Source of the DNA: an uncultured Persicobacter sp.
GTDB taxonomy: Bacteria > Bacteroidota > Bacteroidia > Cytophagales > Cyclobacteriaceae
Direction of reading: 5' to 3'
Assembly (NCBI GenBank): GCA_947498325.1
Contig: CANMKE010000003.1
Span: 124,001-188,000, forward strand
Length of the DNA stretch: 64,000 bases
Shown: positions 8,107 through 16,377 of the stretch, piece by piece
Position numbering within the stretch: the first letter of the stretch is position 1
How the letters are laid out: each line of letters begins with the position of its first letter
The notes under the pieces: model-generated
The model's input: only the letters and a program-made list of their open reading frames with translations
Database searches by the model: none
What the model was told of the DNA's origin: nothing
Program-made: the position numbers and the translations under genes

Positions 8107-8970
8107 TTGCATGAAAAAGCGTACAAATTACTGATTAGAAAAGCCTTACCATGTATCAAAAAAAGTACAGCACATATGTTGCAGTGGCAAAAAGAAATCA
8201 TTGATTACATTAAACAGCATAATCCTGCAGGTATTTTGAACCTTGATCAGCAAGATGCCATACTGTTTTTCGAGGCCGAAGCATTGCAAATCAGGCTTAA
8301 GAATATCGGAACTGCATTTAATCCCCCATACGAATCCCCTGCCCTCAGCTGTAAGGAAATCTGCATTTGGGAAGATCAATGGTACAGCCACCAATTGGTG
8401 CTACAATCAAGAATCCAGTCCCTTTTCGAGCATACACAACGAATTTTTGCCCGTAAAACCAAGATCGTCAGCCTAACAGCTCCCGAGGTAAAAACCTTTT
8501 TGGCCACCAACCACCTGAATGTCCCTATTGGTGGAAAATACAAATATGGACTAACAGCAAACGACTCCCTGGTTGCAGTGATGGTATTCAGCAAGGCCCG
8601 CCCCATAGAAAGAGATGGCCAAACCTACCAGTCCTATGAGATGATCCGACATTGTAATTTAAAAGGACATACCGTCGTTGGGGGAATGAGTAAACTACTC
8701 AAGCATTTCATCAAAACACAACAACCCGACGACATCATGACCTATGTAGATAAAGACTGGTCTGATGGAAAAACCTATCTATCACATGGTTTTCAGGCTT
8801 TGGAACATACTCCTCCACAATTTTTTTACCTAAAAAGTGGGGCACATGAGCGCATTTATCCGCACAGAATCGGCGAAAACACCAAAATCGTGAATCAATT
8901 GTTAATTGCTGAGGGTTATCGGGTGGTTTATAACCAAGGAAATATTAAATTGCTGTTCAAACAAAAATAA
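8107..8970 (+). CDS. Protein with a phage homing-endonuclease-associated (GNAT-like) domain
   Basis: A 287-residue protein of unknown role. From memory, the C-terminal half resembles the accessory domain seen in phage and bacterial Hef-like homing endonucleases: NHL plus KYKYGL at about 135-149, VVGGMSKLLKHF at 190-201, and a YxDxxWSDGxxYxxxGF pattern at 213-229. No GIY-YIG, HNH or PD-(D/E)XK nuclease motif is visible. The N-terminal 125 residues are helical and unassigned. TTG at 8107 gives the full ORF; the first in-frame ATG is at 8176 (residue 24). It sits alone between a glycosyltransferase and a coiled-coil protein, with no sign of a prophage. Family resemblance is moderately sure, function is not. 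Confidence 0.7.
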   Translation: MHEKAYKLLIRKALPCIKKSTAHMLQWQKEIIDYIKQHNPAGILNLDQQDAILFFEAEALQIRLKNIGTAFNPPYESPALSCKEICIWEDQWYSHQLVLQSRIQSLFEHTQRIFARKTKIVSLTAPEVKTFLATNHLNVPIGGKYKYGLTANDSLVAVMVFSKARPIERDGQTYQSYEMIRHCNLKGHTVVGGMSKLLKHFIKTQQPDDIMTYVDKDWSDGKTYLSHGFQALEHTPPQFFYLKSGAHERIYPHRIGENTKIVNQLLIAEGYRVVYNQGNIKLLFKQK

Positions 8971-9137
8971 AGGTCTGATCGGCTATTTGTTTTAATACAA
9001 TTGCAGAACAGATCAATAAATACACAAATATTTTATACTATTGTAAGATATTGACTATTAGTTCATTGACACAATGAAACTTTGCACGTTATTTGCGGGC
9101 AGATCATTGTGATTAATTCGAATCAACTATTATAAAG

Positions 9138-9788
9138 ATGAAGAAAAGACTTTGGACCCTAATTTTAGGAACATTTTTGATCGGAAGTGTATCTTTTGCT
9201 TACGCTCAGGATAATTCAGGGGATGCAAATCAAGGACCTCAAACCCTAAAGCAACAATTTGAGACGCTGAAAAAAGAAAGTACTACCTATAAAAATGGTA
9301 AAGGTATTCCTTATAAAGTGATCAAAGAAAATAGCTATAACAAAATTGTCCGTGTTGTTGAAGACAGTATTGTTGAGCACCGCAACTTGCAGAAACAAAC
9401 AAAAGCACAATTGGCTGAAAGTAATCAGGAAATTGTCAAGCTTAATGATTTGATCTCTGCCAAAGATCAGGAAATTGAGAAAAATATTTACCAAGTGGGC
9501 CACCTGACGGCACTTGGCATGGACTGGAACAAAGACACTTTCGTGGTGACAAGTTTCGGGATTATTATTTTGTTGATCGCCATTTTGGTATTTGCATTCA
9601 CGAAAGTGAAATTGAGCAACAATACTGCAGCCAACAAAACTAAAGATTACGATGAGTTGTACGACGAATTTGAGGAGTACAAGCAGCGTATGCGTGAGCG
9701 TGAAACAAAGCTTCGCAGAGAATTAACCACAGAAATGAACAAAGTGGAAGAATTGAAGGCTTCCTTGAAAAGAGGTTCAAACGCATAA
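9138..9788 (+). CDS. Conserved Bacteroidota signal-peptide, coiled-coil, single-TM protein
   Basis: A 216-residue protein of unknown function. Residues 1-23 form a signal peptide ending AYA. A predicted coiled coil covers roughly 75-120. A single membrane segment lies near 137-156 (SFGIIILLIAILVFAF). The charged, helical C-terminal tail is rich in E, K and R. As I recall, related Bacteroidota proteins with this layout sometimes carry the label tRNA (guanine-N1)-methyltransferase. No SPOUT knot or other methyltransferase motif is visible here, so that label would be wrong for this gene. Transcribed singly, with a strong terminator just after it. Confidence 0.72.
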   Translation: MKKRLWTLILGTFLIGSVSFAYAQDNSGDANQGPQTLKQQFETLKKESTTYKNGKGIPYKVIKENSYNKIVRVVEDSIVEHRNLQKQTKAQLAESNQEIVKLNDLISAKDQEIEKNIYQVGHLTALGMDWNKDTFVVTSFGIIILLIAILVFAFTKVKLSNNTAANKTKDYDELYDEFEEYKQRMRERETKLRRELTTEMNKVEELKASLKRGSNA

Positions 9789-9815
9789 GCATTCTTCAAA
9801 AAATATTTGAATAAG

Positions 9816-9845
9816 TAGGCACTCATTTTGGGTGCCTATTTTTTT
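9816..9845 (+). terminator. Intrinsic terminator
   Basis: TAGGCAC at 9816-9822 pairs with GTGCCTA at 9832-9838, and a run of T follows to 9845. It ends the transcript of the coiled-coil membrane protein. Confidence 0.85.
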
Positions 9846-9919
9846 ATGTAAAAGTTGGCAAAATCTCATTTTATTTTCCCCTTGAAAAACGTTAATTTCT
9901 TCACGGAGGACCATAAACC

Positions 9920-10204
9920 ATGACAAAGACCAATTACCACATTACCATCACCACCAACGGACAGGCTCTGGTGCAATATCAGTACGCCCACCTTGAAGAG
10001 GCCAGCAATTTCTTTGACTTTCTCTGTAAGGGTCAATTTTTTGCGGCGACCACCATTACCCTCGACGAGGTCTTGCGGCAGGCAGCTCATGACGAATTGG
10101 AAACCATCCACAAACTCACCAAAGTAGTCCTCGATCAGAACGGTCAGCGAACAATCCACGACCACCGGTCAAGCAAAGACGGCTACACCTATTTTGGCTA
10201 TTAA
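9920..10204 (+). CDS. Hypothetical protein, 94 residues
   Basis: I do not recognise a family. The protein is soluble and mixed alpha/beta, with a repetitive N-terminal strand pattern (YHITITTNG) and aromatic C-terminus (YTYFGY). It is preceded by GGAGGA at 9905-9910, an unusually good Shine-Dalgarno sequence for this phylum, ten bases before the ATG. It lies 11 bases upstream of the nnr gene and is probably co-transcribed with it. A link to nucleotide repair is only positional. Confidence 0.65.
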   Translation: MTKTNYHITITTNGQALVQYQYAHLEEASNFFDFLCKGQFFAATTITLDEVLRQAAHDELETIHKLTKVVLDQNGQRTIHDHRSSKDGYTYFGY

Positions 10205-10215
10205 CCCCCACTTAT

Positions 10216-11730
10216 ATGCGCATTCTTAGTCCTGAGCAAATTCATGCTGCCGATCGGTTTACGATCGAAAATGAACCGATCACCTCTGAAAAGCTGATGT
10301 TCCGAGCAGCAAAAACCTTCAGCAAATGGTTCCGAAACCATGCGCCCAACCGCCCCAAAAGCCTGATCCTTTGTGGGGTTGGCAACAATGGCGGCGATGG
10401 GATCGTTATCGCAAAACTGTTGGCGCAAAAGGGATACCCTGTTGAAGTTGCCGTGGTGCGCTTCTCCCCGAAAAGCAGCAGGGATTTCAATCATTATTTT
10501 CATCAGTATTCCAGCCTTTTCCCCGTACATGAGGTCGAAACTGTTGAGGATCTTCCGCCTCTTGATCAGTATAAAATACTAATTGACGGCATTTTTGGCG
10601 TCGGGCTTAACCGACCAATAGAGGGCTTTTCTGCGGAAATCATTCATAAAATCAACCACTCGGGTAAAGAAATCATTGCCATTGATATTGCCTCTGGCTT
10701 ATATGCTGAACGGGCCTCTTCCAAAGAGCAGGCCATCATTCGGCCATCACACACGATCTCTTTTCAGGTAGGGAAACTCGCTTTTTACCTGCCCGAAAAT
10801 CACGATTTCGTTGGTGATCTGCATATTCTCGACATCGGTCTTGATCAGGAGTTCATTCAGTCGCTGCATGCCCCTTTTGCGGAAAGCAACCTGGAGGACA
10901 TCAGGCAGATGCTCATGCCACGCGACAAATATGACCATAAGGGTAGCTACGGCCACGCTTTAATTATCGCAGGAAGCTATGGAATGGCTGGCGCCTGTGC
11001 ACTTTCTGCCAAAGCGGCTTTGCGTTCTGGCGCAGGGCTGGTAAGTGTGCAGTGCCCTACACGCTGCGTCGAGGTGTTGCAGGTGGCCATACCTGAAGCC
11101 ATGGTCATCCCCGATGAAGTCGGTCATAAACATTTCGCCAAGCCTACACTCACCGGCCAATTTGATGCCGTTGCCGTGGGGCCTGGTATCGGTACACATG
11201 AAATGACCCAAGAAGCTTTGGCAAACCTTTTTGCCACCCATGAAGGCCCTTTGGTACTGGATGCCGATGCCCTGAATATCATCAGCCAATCGCCTGCATT
11301 ACTGAAAAACATCCCAAGAGGGAGCGTGCTCACCCCTCACCCCAAAGAATTTGAGCGGTTGGTGGGCAAAACAAGCAACCAGTTTGAAAGGTTAGAAAAC
11401 TTACAGGCGTTGGCCGTCGAACACCAGATTATCTGTTTGATTAAAGGAGCGAATACCGCCATTGGATTACCCGACGGCAGGGTGTATTTTAATCCTACTG
11501 GAAATCCTGGGATGGCCACTGGTGGCAGTGGCGATGTTCTGACAGGCATTATCACTGCCCTTATGGCGCAGGGATACCACGCTGAAGAGGCCGCGATTGT
11601 GGGTGTTTATGTACATGGCCTTGCAGGTGATTACGCCGCAGAGGCCCTGGGCATGACCAGCCTGATCGCATCTGATATCATTGCACATTTACCCAAGGCC
11701 TTTCAAAAGATCGACCATAACCTTTGGTAA
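10216..11730 (+). CDS. nnr: Bifunctional NAD(P)H-hydrate epimerase / ADP-dependent dehydratase
   Basis: Repairs hydrated NADH and NADPH in the cytoplasm. The N-terminal YjeF-type epimerase domain (about 1-210) interconverts the R and S hydrates; its signature GVGNNGGDG lies near residues 55-63. The C-terminal ribokinase-fold dehydratase domain (about 225-500) uses ADP to dehydrate the S form, with AGSYGMAGA near the domain start, TPHPKEFERL and the catalytic-loop GGSGDVLTG near 436-444. At 504 residues it has the usual length of the fused enzyme. It follows the 94-residue hypothetical gene by 11 bases and precedes mnmD by 45. Confidence 0.95.
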   Translation: MRILSPEQIHAADRFTIENEPITSEKLMFRAAKTFSKWFRNHAPNRPKSLILCGVGNNGGDGIVIAKLLAQKGYPVEVAVVRFSPKSSRDFNHYFHQYSSLFPVHEVETVEDLPPLDQYKILIDGIFGVGLNRPIEGFSAEIIHKINHSGKEIIAIDIASGLYAERASSKEQAIIRPSHTISFQVGKLAFYLPENHDFVGDLHILDIGLDQEFIQSLHAPFAESNLEDIRQMLMPRDKYDHKGSYGHALIIAGSYGMAGACALSAKAALRSGAGLVSVQCPTRCVEVLQVAIPEAMVIPDEVGHKHFAKPTLTGQFDAVAVGPGIGTHEMTQEALANLFATHEGPLVLDADALNIISQSPALLKNIPRGSVLTPHPKEFERLVGKTSNQFERLENLQALAVEHQIICLIKGANTAIGLPDGRVYFNPTGNPGMATGGSGDVLTGIITALMAQGYHAEEAAIVGVYVHGLAGDYAAEALGMTSLIASDIIAHLPKAFQKIDHNLW

Positions 11731-11775
11731 AAATTCCCCATATTTACCGCCTGAAACCCGATTTACTTTAACACG

Positions 11776-12465
11776 ATGGCAGAAGAAAAGAAAATAGAAA
11801 TTATACAAACTGAGGACGGATCACATTCGCTGTTCCTTCCCGATATGGACGAAACCTACCACTCCTCTCACGGCGCCATTCAGGAGTCAAGGCATGTATT
11901 TATTAAACATGGACTCGATGACTGGGCAGCACAACACCATGCGGATACCATTAATATTTTGGAAATCGGCTTTGGCACTGGTCTGAATGCACTTTTGGCT
12001 TATGAGTGGGCACATCAGCATAAAAAAAATGTTGTATTCTATACCTTGGAAGCTTATCCGCTAAAAGAAGAAATTACCACGCAGTTAAATTACCCTGCAC
12101 AAATGGGGCAGGAGGATTTCGATGCGCCATTTCAGCAAATGCATCAATGTTCCTGGGGTACTTTACATCAGCTTTCTCCCTATTTCAGTATTTATAAAAT
12201 TCATGACAAACTGGAGACGGTCAGCTTCCCTGCGGTAAATTGCCAGCTGGTATTCTTCGATGCCTTTGCGCCAAGCAAGCAGGAGGAAATGTGGGCTTTA
12301 CCCCTTTTGGAAAAAGTAACTGACCAATTGGTGAACGGTGGCGCACTAAGCACCTACTGTGCAAAAGGGCAGCTGAAAAGAGACCTTAAATCTCTTGGGC
12401 TGACCGTAGAAAGCTTGCCTGGACCTCCAGGAAAGTTTCAGATGGTCAGGGCTTCGAAAGCATAA
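11776..12465 (+). CDS. mnmD: tRNA 5-methylaminomethyl-2-thiouridine methyltransferase, MnmC N-terminal domain only
   Basis: A SAM-dependent methyltransferase that completes 5-methylaminomethyluridine at the tRNA wobble position. The SAM-binding motif LEIGFGTGLNALL lies near residues 56-68, and FFDAFAPSKQEEMW near 156-169 is the family's active-site region. At 229 residues it lacks the FAD oxidase half found in proteobacterial MnmC, so it is the stand-alone MnmD form. How the methylaminomethyl precursor is made here is not shown by the window. It shares a bidirectional terminator with the convergent acyltransferase gene. Confidence 0.9.
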   Translation: MAEEKKIEIIQTEDGSHSLFLPDMDETYHSSHGAIQESRHVFIKHGLDDWAAQHHADTINILEIGFGTGLNALLAYEWAHQHKKNVVFYTLEAYPLKEEITTQLNYPAQMGQEDFDAPFQQMHQCSWGTLHQLSPYFSIYKIHDKLETVSFPAVNCQLVFFDAFAPSKQEEMWALPLLEKVTDQLVNGGALSTYCAKGQLKRDLKSLGLTVESLPGPPGKFQMVRASKA

Positions 12466-12501
12466 AAAAATAGCGCATCCAGTGGGGTGCGCTATTTTTT
12501 T
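12464..12501. terminator. Bidirectional intrinsic terminator
   Basis: AAAAATAGCGCA ending at 12477 pairs with TGCGCTATTTTT from 12488, with A and T runs on the two flanks. It lies exactly between the convergent mnmD and acyltransferase genes and overlaps both stop codons. Confidence 0.9.
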
Positions 12502-13399
12502 AATCTATGGAGGCGACATTTTTGGGTTTCTGATGGGAGCGTTTCCAGCGTCGGTGGGTCCACATCCACAACTCAGGCTGTGCCTTTATATCTTGCTCCA
12601 AACGGCGGGTATGGCGTTTGGAAATCTCTAAATCACTGATCGTATTTGGCTCCTCGACAAGCAGTTCAAAATCCACCTCATAAAATCCTCGCTTGGGTCT
12701 CCTTACTACAAAATACACCACGGGATAGTCGAATTTTTGCGCCAGCTGGGCAGTCCCCTGGTACACAGGAGTATCCTGATTCAAGAATTTTATCCAATGT
12801 GCATGTCGCAATAAAAGAGGCGTCTGATCTGCTAAAAATACCACTGCGGTTGTTCTGTCGCGGTTGGCCAACATCGACCGCGGCGTATCTCTGGCTTCCA
12901 CCAGCTCGGTCCCAAAGCGGGATCGGATATCGAAAAGCAATTGATCAAAAATTTCGTTATGCAATTTCTTGTAGATACAAACCAGCGGGTGCTTGGCTTC
13001 GATATTCACTCGTGCACCACCGAGTTCCCAGTTGCCATAATGCCCCATTACGACCACGATACTTTTTCCCTGATCGTACAGTTGTTGTATCTGGTTCAAA
13101 TTTTTCACTTTGACCCGTTCCCGTAATACCGATTCGGTTACAGAGATTTTCTTGATGGCCTCAAATATTGAGTCGATCAAATACCGATAATGATCTCTGG
13201 CGATTTTTTTGCGTTCCCGCTCAGATTTCTCAGGAAAAGAGCGCGACAAGTTCATCAGAACGACTTTCTTGCGATAAGGAAAGAGGTAATACACCAAGAC
13301 GAATACAAAATCAGAAATAGTGTATAATACTCGCCAAGGTAATTTGGAGACCAAATAAAACAGGGGGTAAATACAATATCTATATAGAATCTGTTGCAT
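12500..13399 (-). CDS. LpxL/HtrB-type lysophospholipid (lipid A) acyltransferase
   Basis: A 299-residue inner-membrane acyltransferase. It begins with a hydrophobic anchor (about 8-40), carries the catalytic HX4E motif as HYGNWE at 120-125, and has an arginine-rich end (HTRRLEQDI, then WMWTHRRWK) typical of late lipid A acyltransferases. The frame is open 45 codons further upstream, but that part is low-complexity and upstream-like, so I chose the ATG at 13399, which gives the normal family length. Likely adds a secondary acyl chain to lipid A; aminolipid substrates are possible in this phylum. A hairpin lies six bases before the start codon. Confidence 0.87.
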   Translation of the reverse strand: MQQILYRYCIYPLFYLVSKLPWRVLYTISDFVFVLVYYLFPYRKKVVLMNLSRSFPEKSERERKKIARDHYRYLIDSIFEAIKKISVTESVLRERVKVKNLNQIQQLYDQGKSIVVVMGHYGNWELGGARVNIEAKHPLVCIYKKLHNEIFDQLLFDIRSRFGTELVEARDTPRSMLANRDRTTAVVFLADQTPLLLRHAHWIKFLNQDTPVYQGTAQLAQKFDYPVVYFVVRRPKRGFYEVDFELLVEEPNTISDLEISKRHTRRLEQDIKAQPELWMWTHRRWKRSHQKPKNVASID

Positions 13400-13694
13400 G
13401 CTTGGCGATTTTCCTAAGGACGAAAATCGTAATTTTTTGATAATTAATAAATTTTTTTGCCTTTGTTTACCAAAATTAATGAAGTTACTGAGCCTATTTT
13501 GGCTATAAAGACCGATTTTTTTACCTTTGCGCATGGAAAATATTTATCATCGAAATAAGTCTTTAGCACACCACCGTGCCCCCATCACTCATTGCCGTTC
13601 AAAATACATCTCATATGTTATTGGACGTTAGCGTTCTGGTAGCTTATTCCTTCAAATCCCTTTTATTTTCTCCTTCCCCAATTTTAATAATATC
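13400..13694. other. Divergent intergenic region between the acyltransferase gene and gmk
   Basis: 295 bases without a gene. It holds a small hairpin just upstream of the leftward acyltransferase start (CGATTTTC at 13406-13413 pairing with GAAAATCG at 13422-13429), a leftward TAATTTTG element at 13471-13478 with no clear -33 box, and the rightward gmk promoter. From 13535 to 13694, the presumed gmk leader, I see no further structure. Confidence 0.5.
13498..13529 (+). promoter_or_regulatory. Bacteroidota-type promoter for gmk
   Basis: TTTG at 13498-13501 and TACCTTTG at 13522-13529, separated by 20 bases, match the TTTG / TAnnTTTG consensus exactly. The implied leader of gmk is about 160 bases. 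Confidence 0.55.
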
Positions 13695-14267
13695 ATGACG
13701 CACCAAGGCAAAGCATTTATCTTTTCCGCGCCTTCTGGATCTGGCAAAACAACAATTGTTCATCACCTGTTAAATCAACGCAGGGATCTTGCATTCTCTA
13801 TTTCAGCGACTACCCGCGCACAAAGAGGACAAGAGGTGGATGGCCAGGATTACTACTTTCTGAAAATGGATGATTTCTGTTCCAGAAAAGATCGGGATGA
13901 ATTTGTAGAGTGGGAAGAAGTTTACCCAGGCTGTTGCTACGGCACACTGAAAGCTGAGGTGGAGCGCATTTGGGCGGAAGGCAAGCATGTGGTTTTCGAT
14001 GTTGATGTTAAAGGGGGAGTCAGTTTAAAAAAATACTTTCAGGAGCGTGCCCTGGCCGTTTTTGTCCGTATTCCAAATCTGGAAACACTCGAAGCCCGAC
14101 TTCGCGGCCGTGGTACTGATGATGAGACGGCGATCAAAAAACGATTGGCCAAAGCGGAATATGAACTGGGTTTTGAGCCTGACTTCGATGTAACGATCAT
14201 TAATGACCGCCTTGATGAAGCACTTAAAGCTTCAGAAAAAACGATAGAAAATTTTATTAGAAAATAA
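13695..14267 (+). CDS. gmk: Guanylate kinase
   Basis: Phosphorylates GMP to GDP with ATP in the cytoplasm. The P-loop SAPSGSGKTT lies at residues 11-20. GMP-binding residues follow in STTRAQRGQE-like context (ATTRAQRGQEVDGQDYYF), and the EWEEVYPGCCYGT segment is the family's substrate-lid region. At 190 residues it has the typical length. It is followed at 30 bases by nadD, and the two are probably one transcript ending at the terminator at 14893. Confidence 0.96.
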   Translation: MTHQGKAFIFSAPSGSGKTTIVHHLLNQRRDLAFSISATTRAQRGQEVDGQDYYFLKMDDFCSRKDRDEFVEWEEVYPGCCYGTLKAEVERIWAEGKHVVFDVDVKGGVSLKKYFQERALAVFVRIPNLETLEARLRGRGTDDETAIKKRLAKAEYELGFEPDFDVTIINDRLDEALKASEKTIENFIRK

Positions 14268-14297
14268 TCCCACCACCACCGTCAAACGCTTGAAAAC

Positions 14298-14888
14298 ATG
14301 ATCCCCACAAAGAAGAAAGTAGGATTGTTTTTCGGTTCCTTCAACCCGATTCATATAGGGCATCTTATTATTGCCAACAGTATGGTGGAACTTGCCGAAC
14401 TTGACCAGGTTTGGCTGGTGGTTTCTCCACAAAATCCTTTTAAAAAGAAAAGTACACTGGCGCACGAGTTTGATCGTTATGATCTTGTCGATATGGCGAT
14501 CAAAGACAACTTTAAACTGCAGGTAACAGACGTAGAGTTTAGAATGCCTAAACCGAGTTACACGATAGATACGCTGATTTACCTTTCAGAAAAACACCCC
14601 TCTTATGAATTTCAGGTGATTGTTGGTCAAGACAACCTGTCGCATTTTCATAAATGGAAAAACCATGAAGTGATTTTAGAAGATTATGGATTGGTGGTTT
14701 ATCCGCGTCCTGAGGCTAAAAAATCAAGGTTTGATGACCACCCAAAAGTGCGCATGGTACATGCACCGATGGTGGATATTTCCGCAACATTTATTCGCCA
14801 ATGCCTGAAGGAAGAACGATCGATCAAATACATTGTACCTGATGAGGTTATTAATATGATCAAACTTCGAAAATTATTCGGAGCATAA
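14298..14888 (+). CDS. nadD: Nicotinate-nucleotide adenylyltransferase
   Basis: Transfers AMP from ATP to nicotinate mononucleotide, making deamido-NAD in NAD biosynthesis. GSFNPIHIGH at residues 13-22 is the nucleotidyltransferase HxGH signature, and the SATFIRQCLK segment near 157-166 is the second ATP-binding motif (ISxTxIR type). Length 196 residues, normal. Downstream of gmk in the same direction. NAD kinase (46130-47002) is also in the window, though not linked in an operon. Confidence 0.95.
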   Translation: MIPTKKKVGLFFGSFNPIHIGHLIIANSMVELAELDQVWLVVSPQNPFKKKSTLAHEFDRYDLVDMAIKDNFKLQVTDVEFRMPKPSYTIDTLIYLSEKHPSYEFQVIVGQDNLSHFHKWKNHEVILEDYGLVVYPRPEAKKSRFDDHPKVRMVHAPMVDISATFIRQCLKEERSIKYIVPDEVINMIKLRKLFGA

Positions 14889-14892
14889 AACC

Positions 14893-14931
14893 AAAGCCCG
14901 AAACTGATCGACAGTTTCGGGCTTTGTTATT
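14893..14931 (+). terminator. Intrinsic terminator after nadD
   Basis: A perfect 14-bp stem (14893-14906 with 14912-14925) with a 5-base loop, followed by a T-rich stretch. It lies between convergent genes and its A-rich left flank may also terminate leftward. Confidence 0.88.
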
Positions 14932-14954
14932 TTTAGGCTAAGAGGGGCTTAAAA

Positions 14955-16289
14955 CTACCTTACGGCGGTCTCTTTTGGAGGTACAGCATCCAAAACGCGC
15001 CTCATAAAACCATTGTAGTCAAAATCATTGGAAATCCCCAAACGCACCACCACCAAATCGTGAGAAGGCACCACATAAACCCGCTGCCCCTGGAAGCCAT
15101 CGCAATAATAAATATCCTCTGGGCAATCAGGCAATTCTTCCTTGCTCAGGTTCAGCCACCATTGTGCGCCGTATTTTCCATCAGCGCCTTTGGCCTCTTG
15201 GCGGGTAAAAGAAACCCACCCTTCGGGCAAAATCCGTTGCCCGTTAAAAACGCCATCGTTAAGGTAAAGCAAGCCGAAGCGTGTCCAGTCGCGGGCGGTA
15301 GCAAAAGCATAAGAGGAGCCCACAATAGTACCAGAAACATCAGGCTCCAGCACCATACTCTTCATGCCACAAGGCTCAAATAATCGCTTATTGGCAAACT
15401 CGTAATAAGCCTGCTGGTCACCGATGGTTTCTTTAATAATACTGGACAAAATATTGGTTGTTCCTGAGGAGTAATACCACACCGAATCTGGTGGGTAAAC
15501 GAGCTTCTGGGCACTGGCATAATCCCCCATATCGGCAGTCATGTAGAGCATTTTCGTCGCCAGGGAAATATCACCATAATCTTCTACCCACTTCAGCCCA
15601 CTATTCATTTGCAGCAAGTTACGCAACGCAATGCGCTTACGCATATCTCCTTGCCATGCTTTGACAGGCGCTGGATCCTCTATTTTCAGCTTTCCATCGC
15701 CAACCAAAATTCCCACCAAGGCGGAGGTGATACTTTTGGTCATTGACCAACCCAATTGGGGGGTATTTTCATTAAAACCATCACCGTAGGCTTCCACCAG
15801 AATTTCATTATGCCGACTGACAATAATTGCGCGGGTTTTCAATTCTGGCACCATCGCCTCCTGCACAGCCATGGTAAGTTGCGGACTCGGAATACCGCTT
15901 CGGACATTCAAATCACCCAAAGGCCATGGTTCATTCGCCTCATCGAAACTGGTACGCATGGTGGGCTTTTTTTCTGGAGGCCCTTGCCCATCAATCAACA
16001 AAGTACAGCCAATTCCTTTTTGGTAAACAGCGGTTTGTGCGCCAAAGCCCAATACGGTACTGGTGACCGTCTTTTGCTCGTAATCGACCGTCGGTGTCGC
16101 AAAGCGAATCAAGGAGAAATCAAGATCCTGATCAGTGACCGATTCAGGTAACCGATCAGCCACAAAAACACAGGAGCAGGTCATTTTTGAGGCATAACCA
16201 TTGATAATTGGCAATCGGGCATTTCCATACCATAAGCCAAAGCCCACTAATAAAATTACAGTGGAGATAAAAATCATTCTTCTGTTCAT
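14955..16289 (-). CDS. Serine hydrolase of the class C beta-lactamase family
   Basis: A 444-residue exported or membrane-anchored hydrolase. Residues 6-20 form a hydrophobic anchor. The catalytic SXXK is SMTK at 182-185, preceded by GW as in the family, and the second motif is YSSG at 273-276 in place of YxN. An extra N-terminal region of about 140 residues precedes the beta-lactamase fold, with a cysteine pair (C38, C40) close to the anchor. Substrates for this family range from peptides to esters, and there is no reason to expect antibiotic resistance. It is followed by a lipoprotein gene on the same strand on its upstream side. Confidence 0.85.
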   Translation of the reverse strand: MNRRMIFISTVILLVGFGLWYGNARLPIINGYASKMTCSCVFVADRLPESVTDQDLDFSLIRFATPTVDYEQKTVTSTVLGFGAQTAVYQKGIGCTLLIDGQGPPEKKPTMRTSFDEANEPWPLGDLNVRSGIPSPQLTMAVQEAMVPELKTRAIIVSRHNEILVEAYGDGFNENTPQLGWSMTKSITSALVGILVGDGKLKIEDPAPVKAWQGDMRKRIALRNLLQMNSGLKWVEDYGDISLATKMLYMTADMGDYASAQKLVYPPDSVWYYSSGTTNILSSIIKETIGDQQAYYEFANKRLFEPCGMKSMVLEPDVSGTIVGSSYAFATARDWTRFGLLYLNDGVFNGQRILPEGWVSFTRQEAKGADGKYGAQWWLNLSKEELPDCPEDIYYCDGFQGQRVYVVPSHDLVVVRLGISNDFDYNGFMRRVLDAVPPKETAVR

Positions 16290-16377
16290 AACAGAGGTTA
16301 AGTTTGTTGGGAGTTTACCCTCCTAATTTAAAAACATCTGAGCGATCAAGAATAAAAGAGGCGAACTTTTTCGATAA

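Noticed and set aside
8107-8970. Prophage or mobile-element remnant
   Set aside because: Only the single domain resembles phage proteins. No integrase, structural genes, direct repeats or tRNA target are nearby.
12646-13113. 155-codon frame opposite the acyltransferase
   Set aside because: Proline and arginine rich with no domain; antisense to a well-supported gene.
13400-13534. N-terminal extension of the acyltransferase to 13534
   Set aside because: The added 45 residues are basic and non-family, and the ATG at 13399 gives the standard length and anchor.
14955-16289. Antibiotic-resistance beta-lactamase
   Set aside because: The YSSG second motif and extra N-terminal region fit the broad serine-hydrolase family, and nothing shows lactamase activity.
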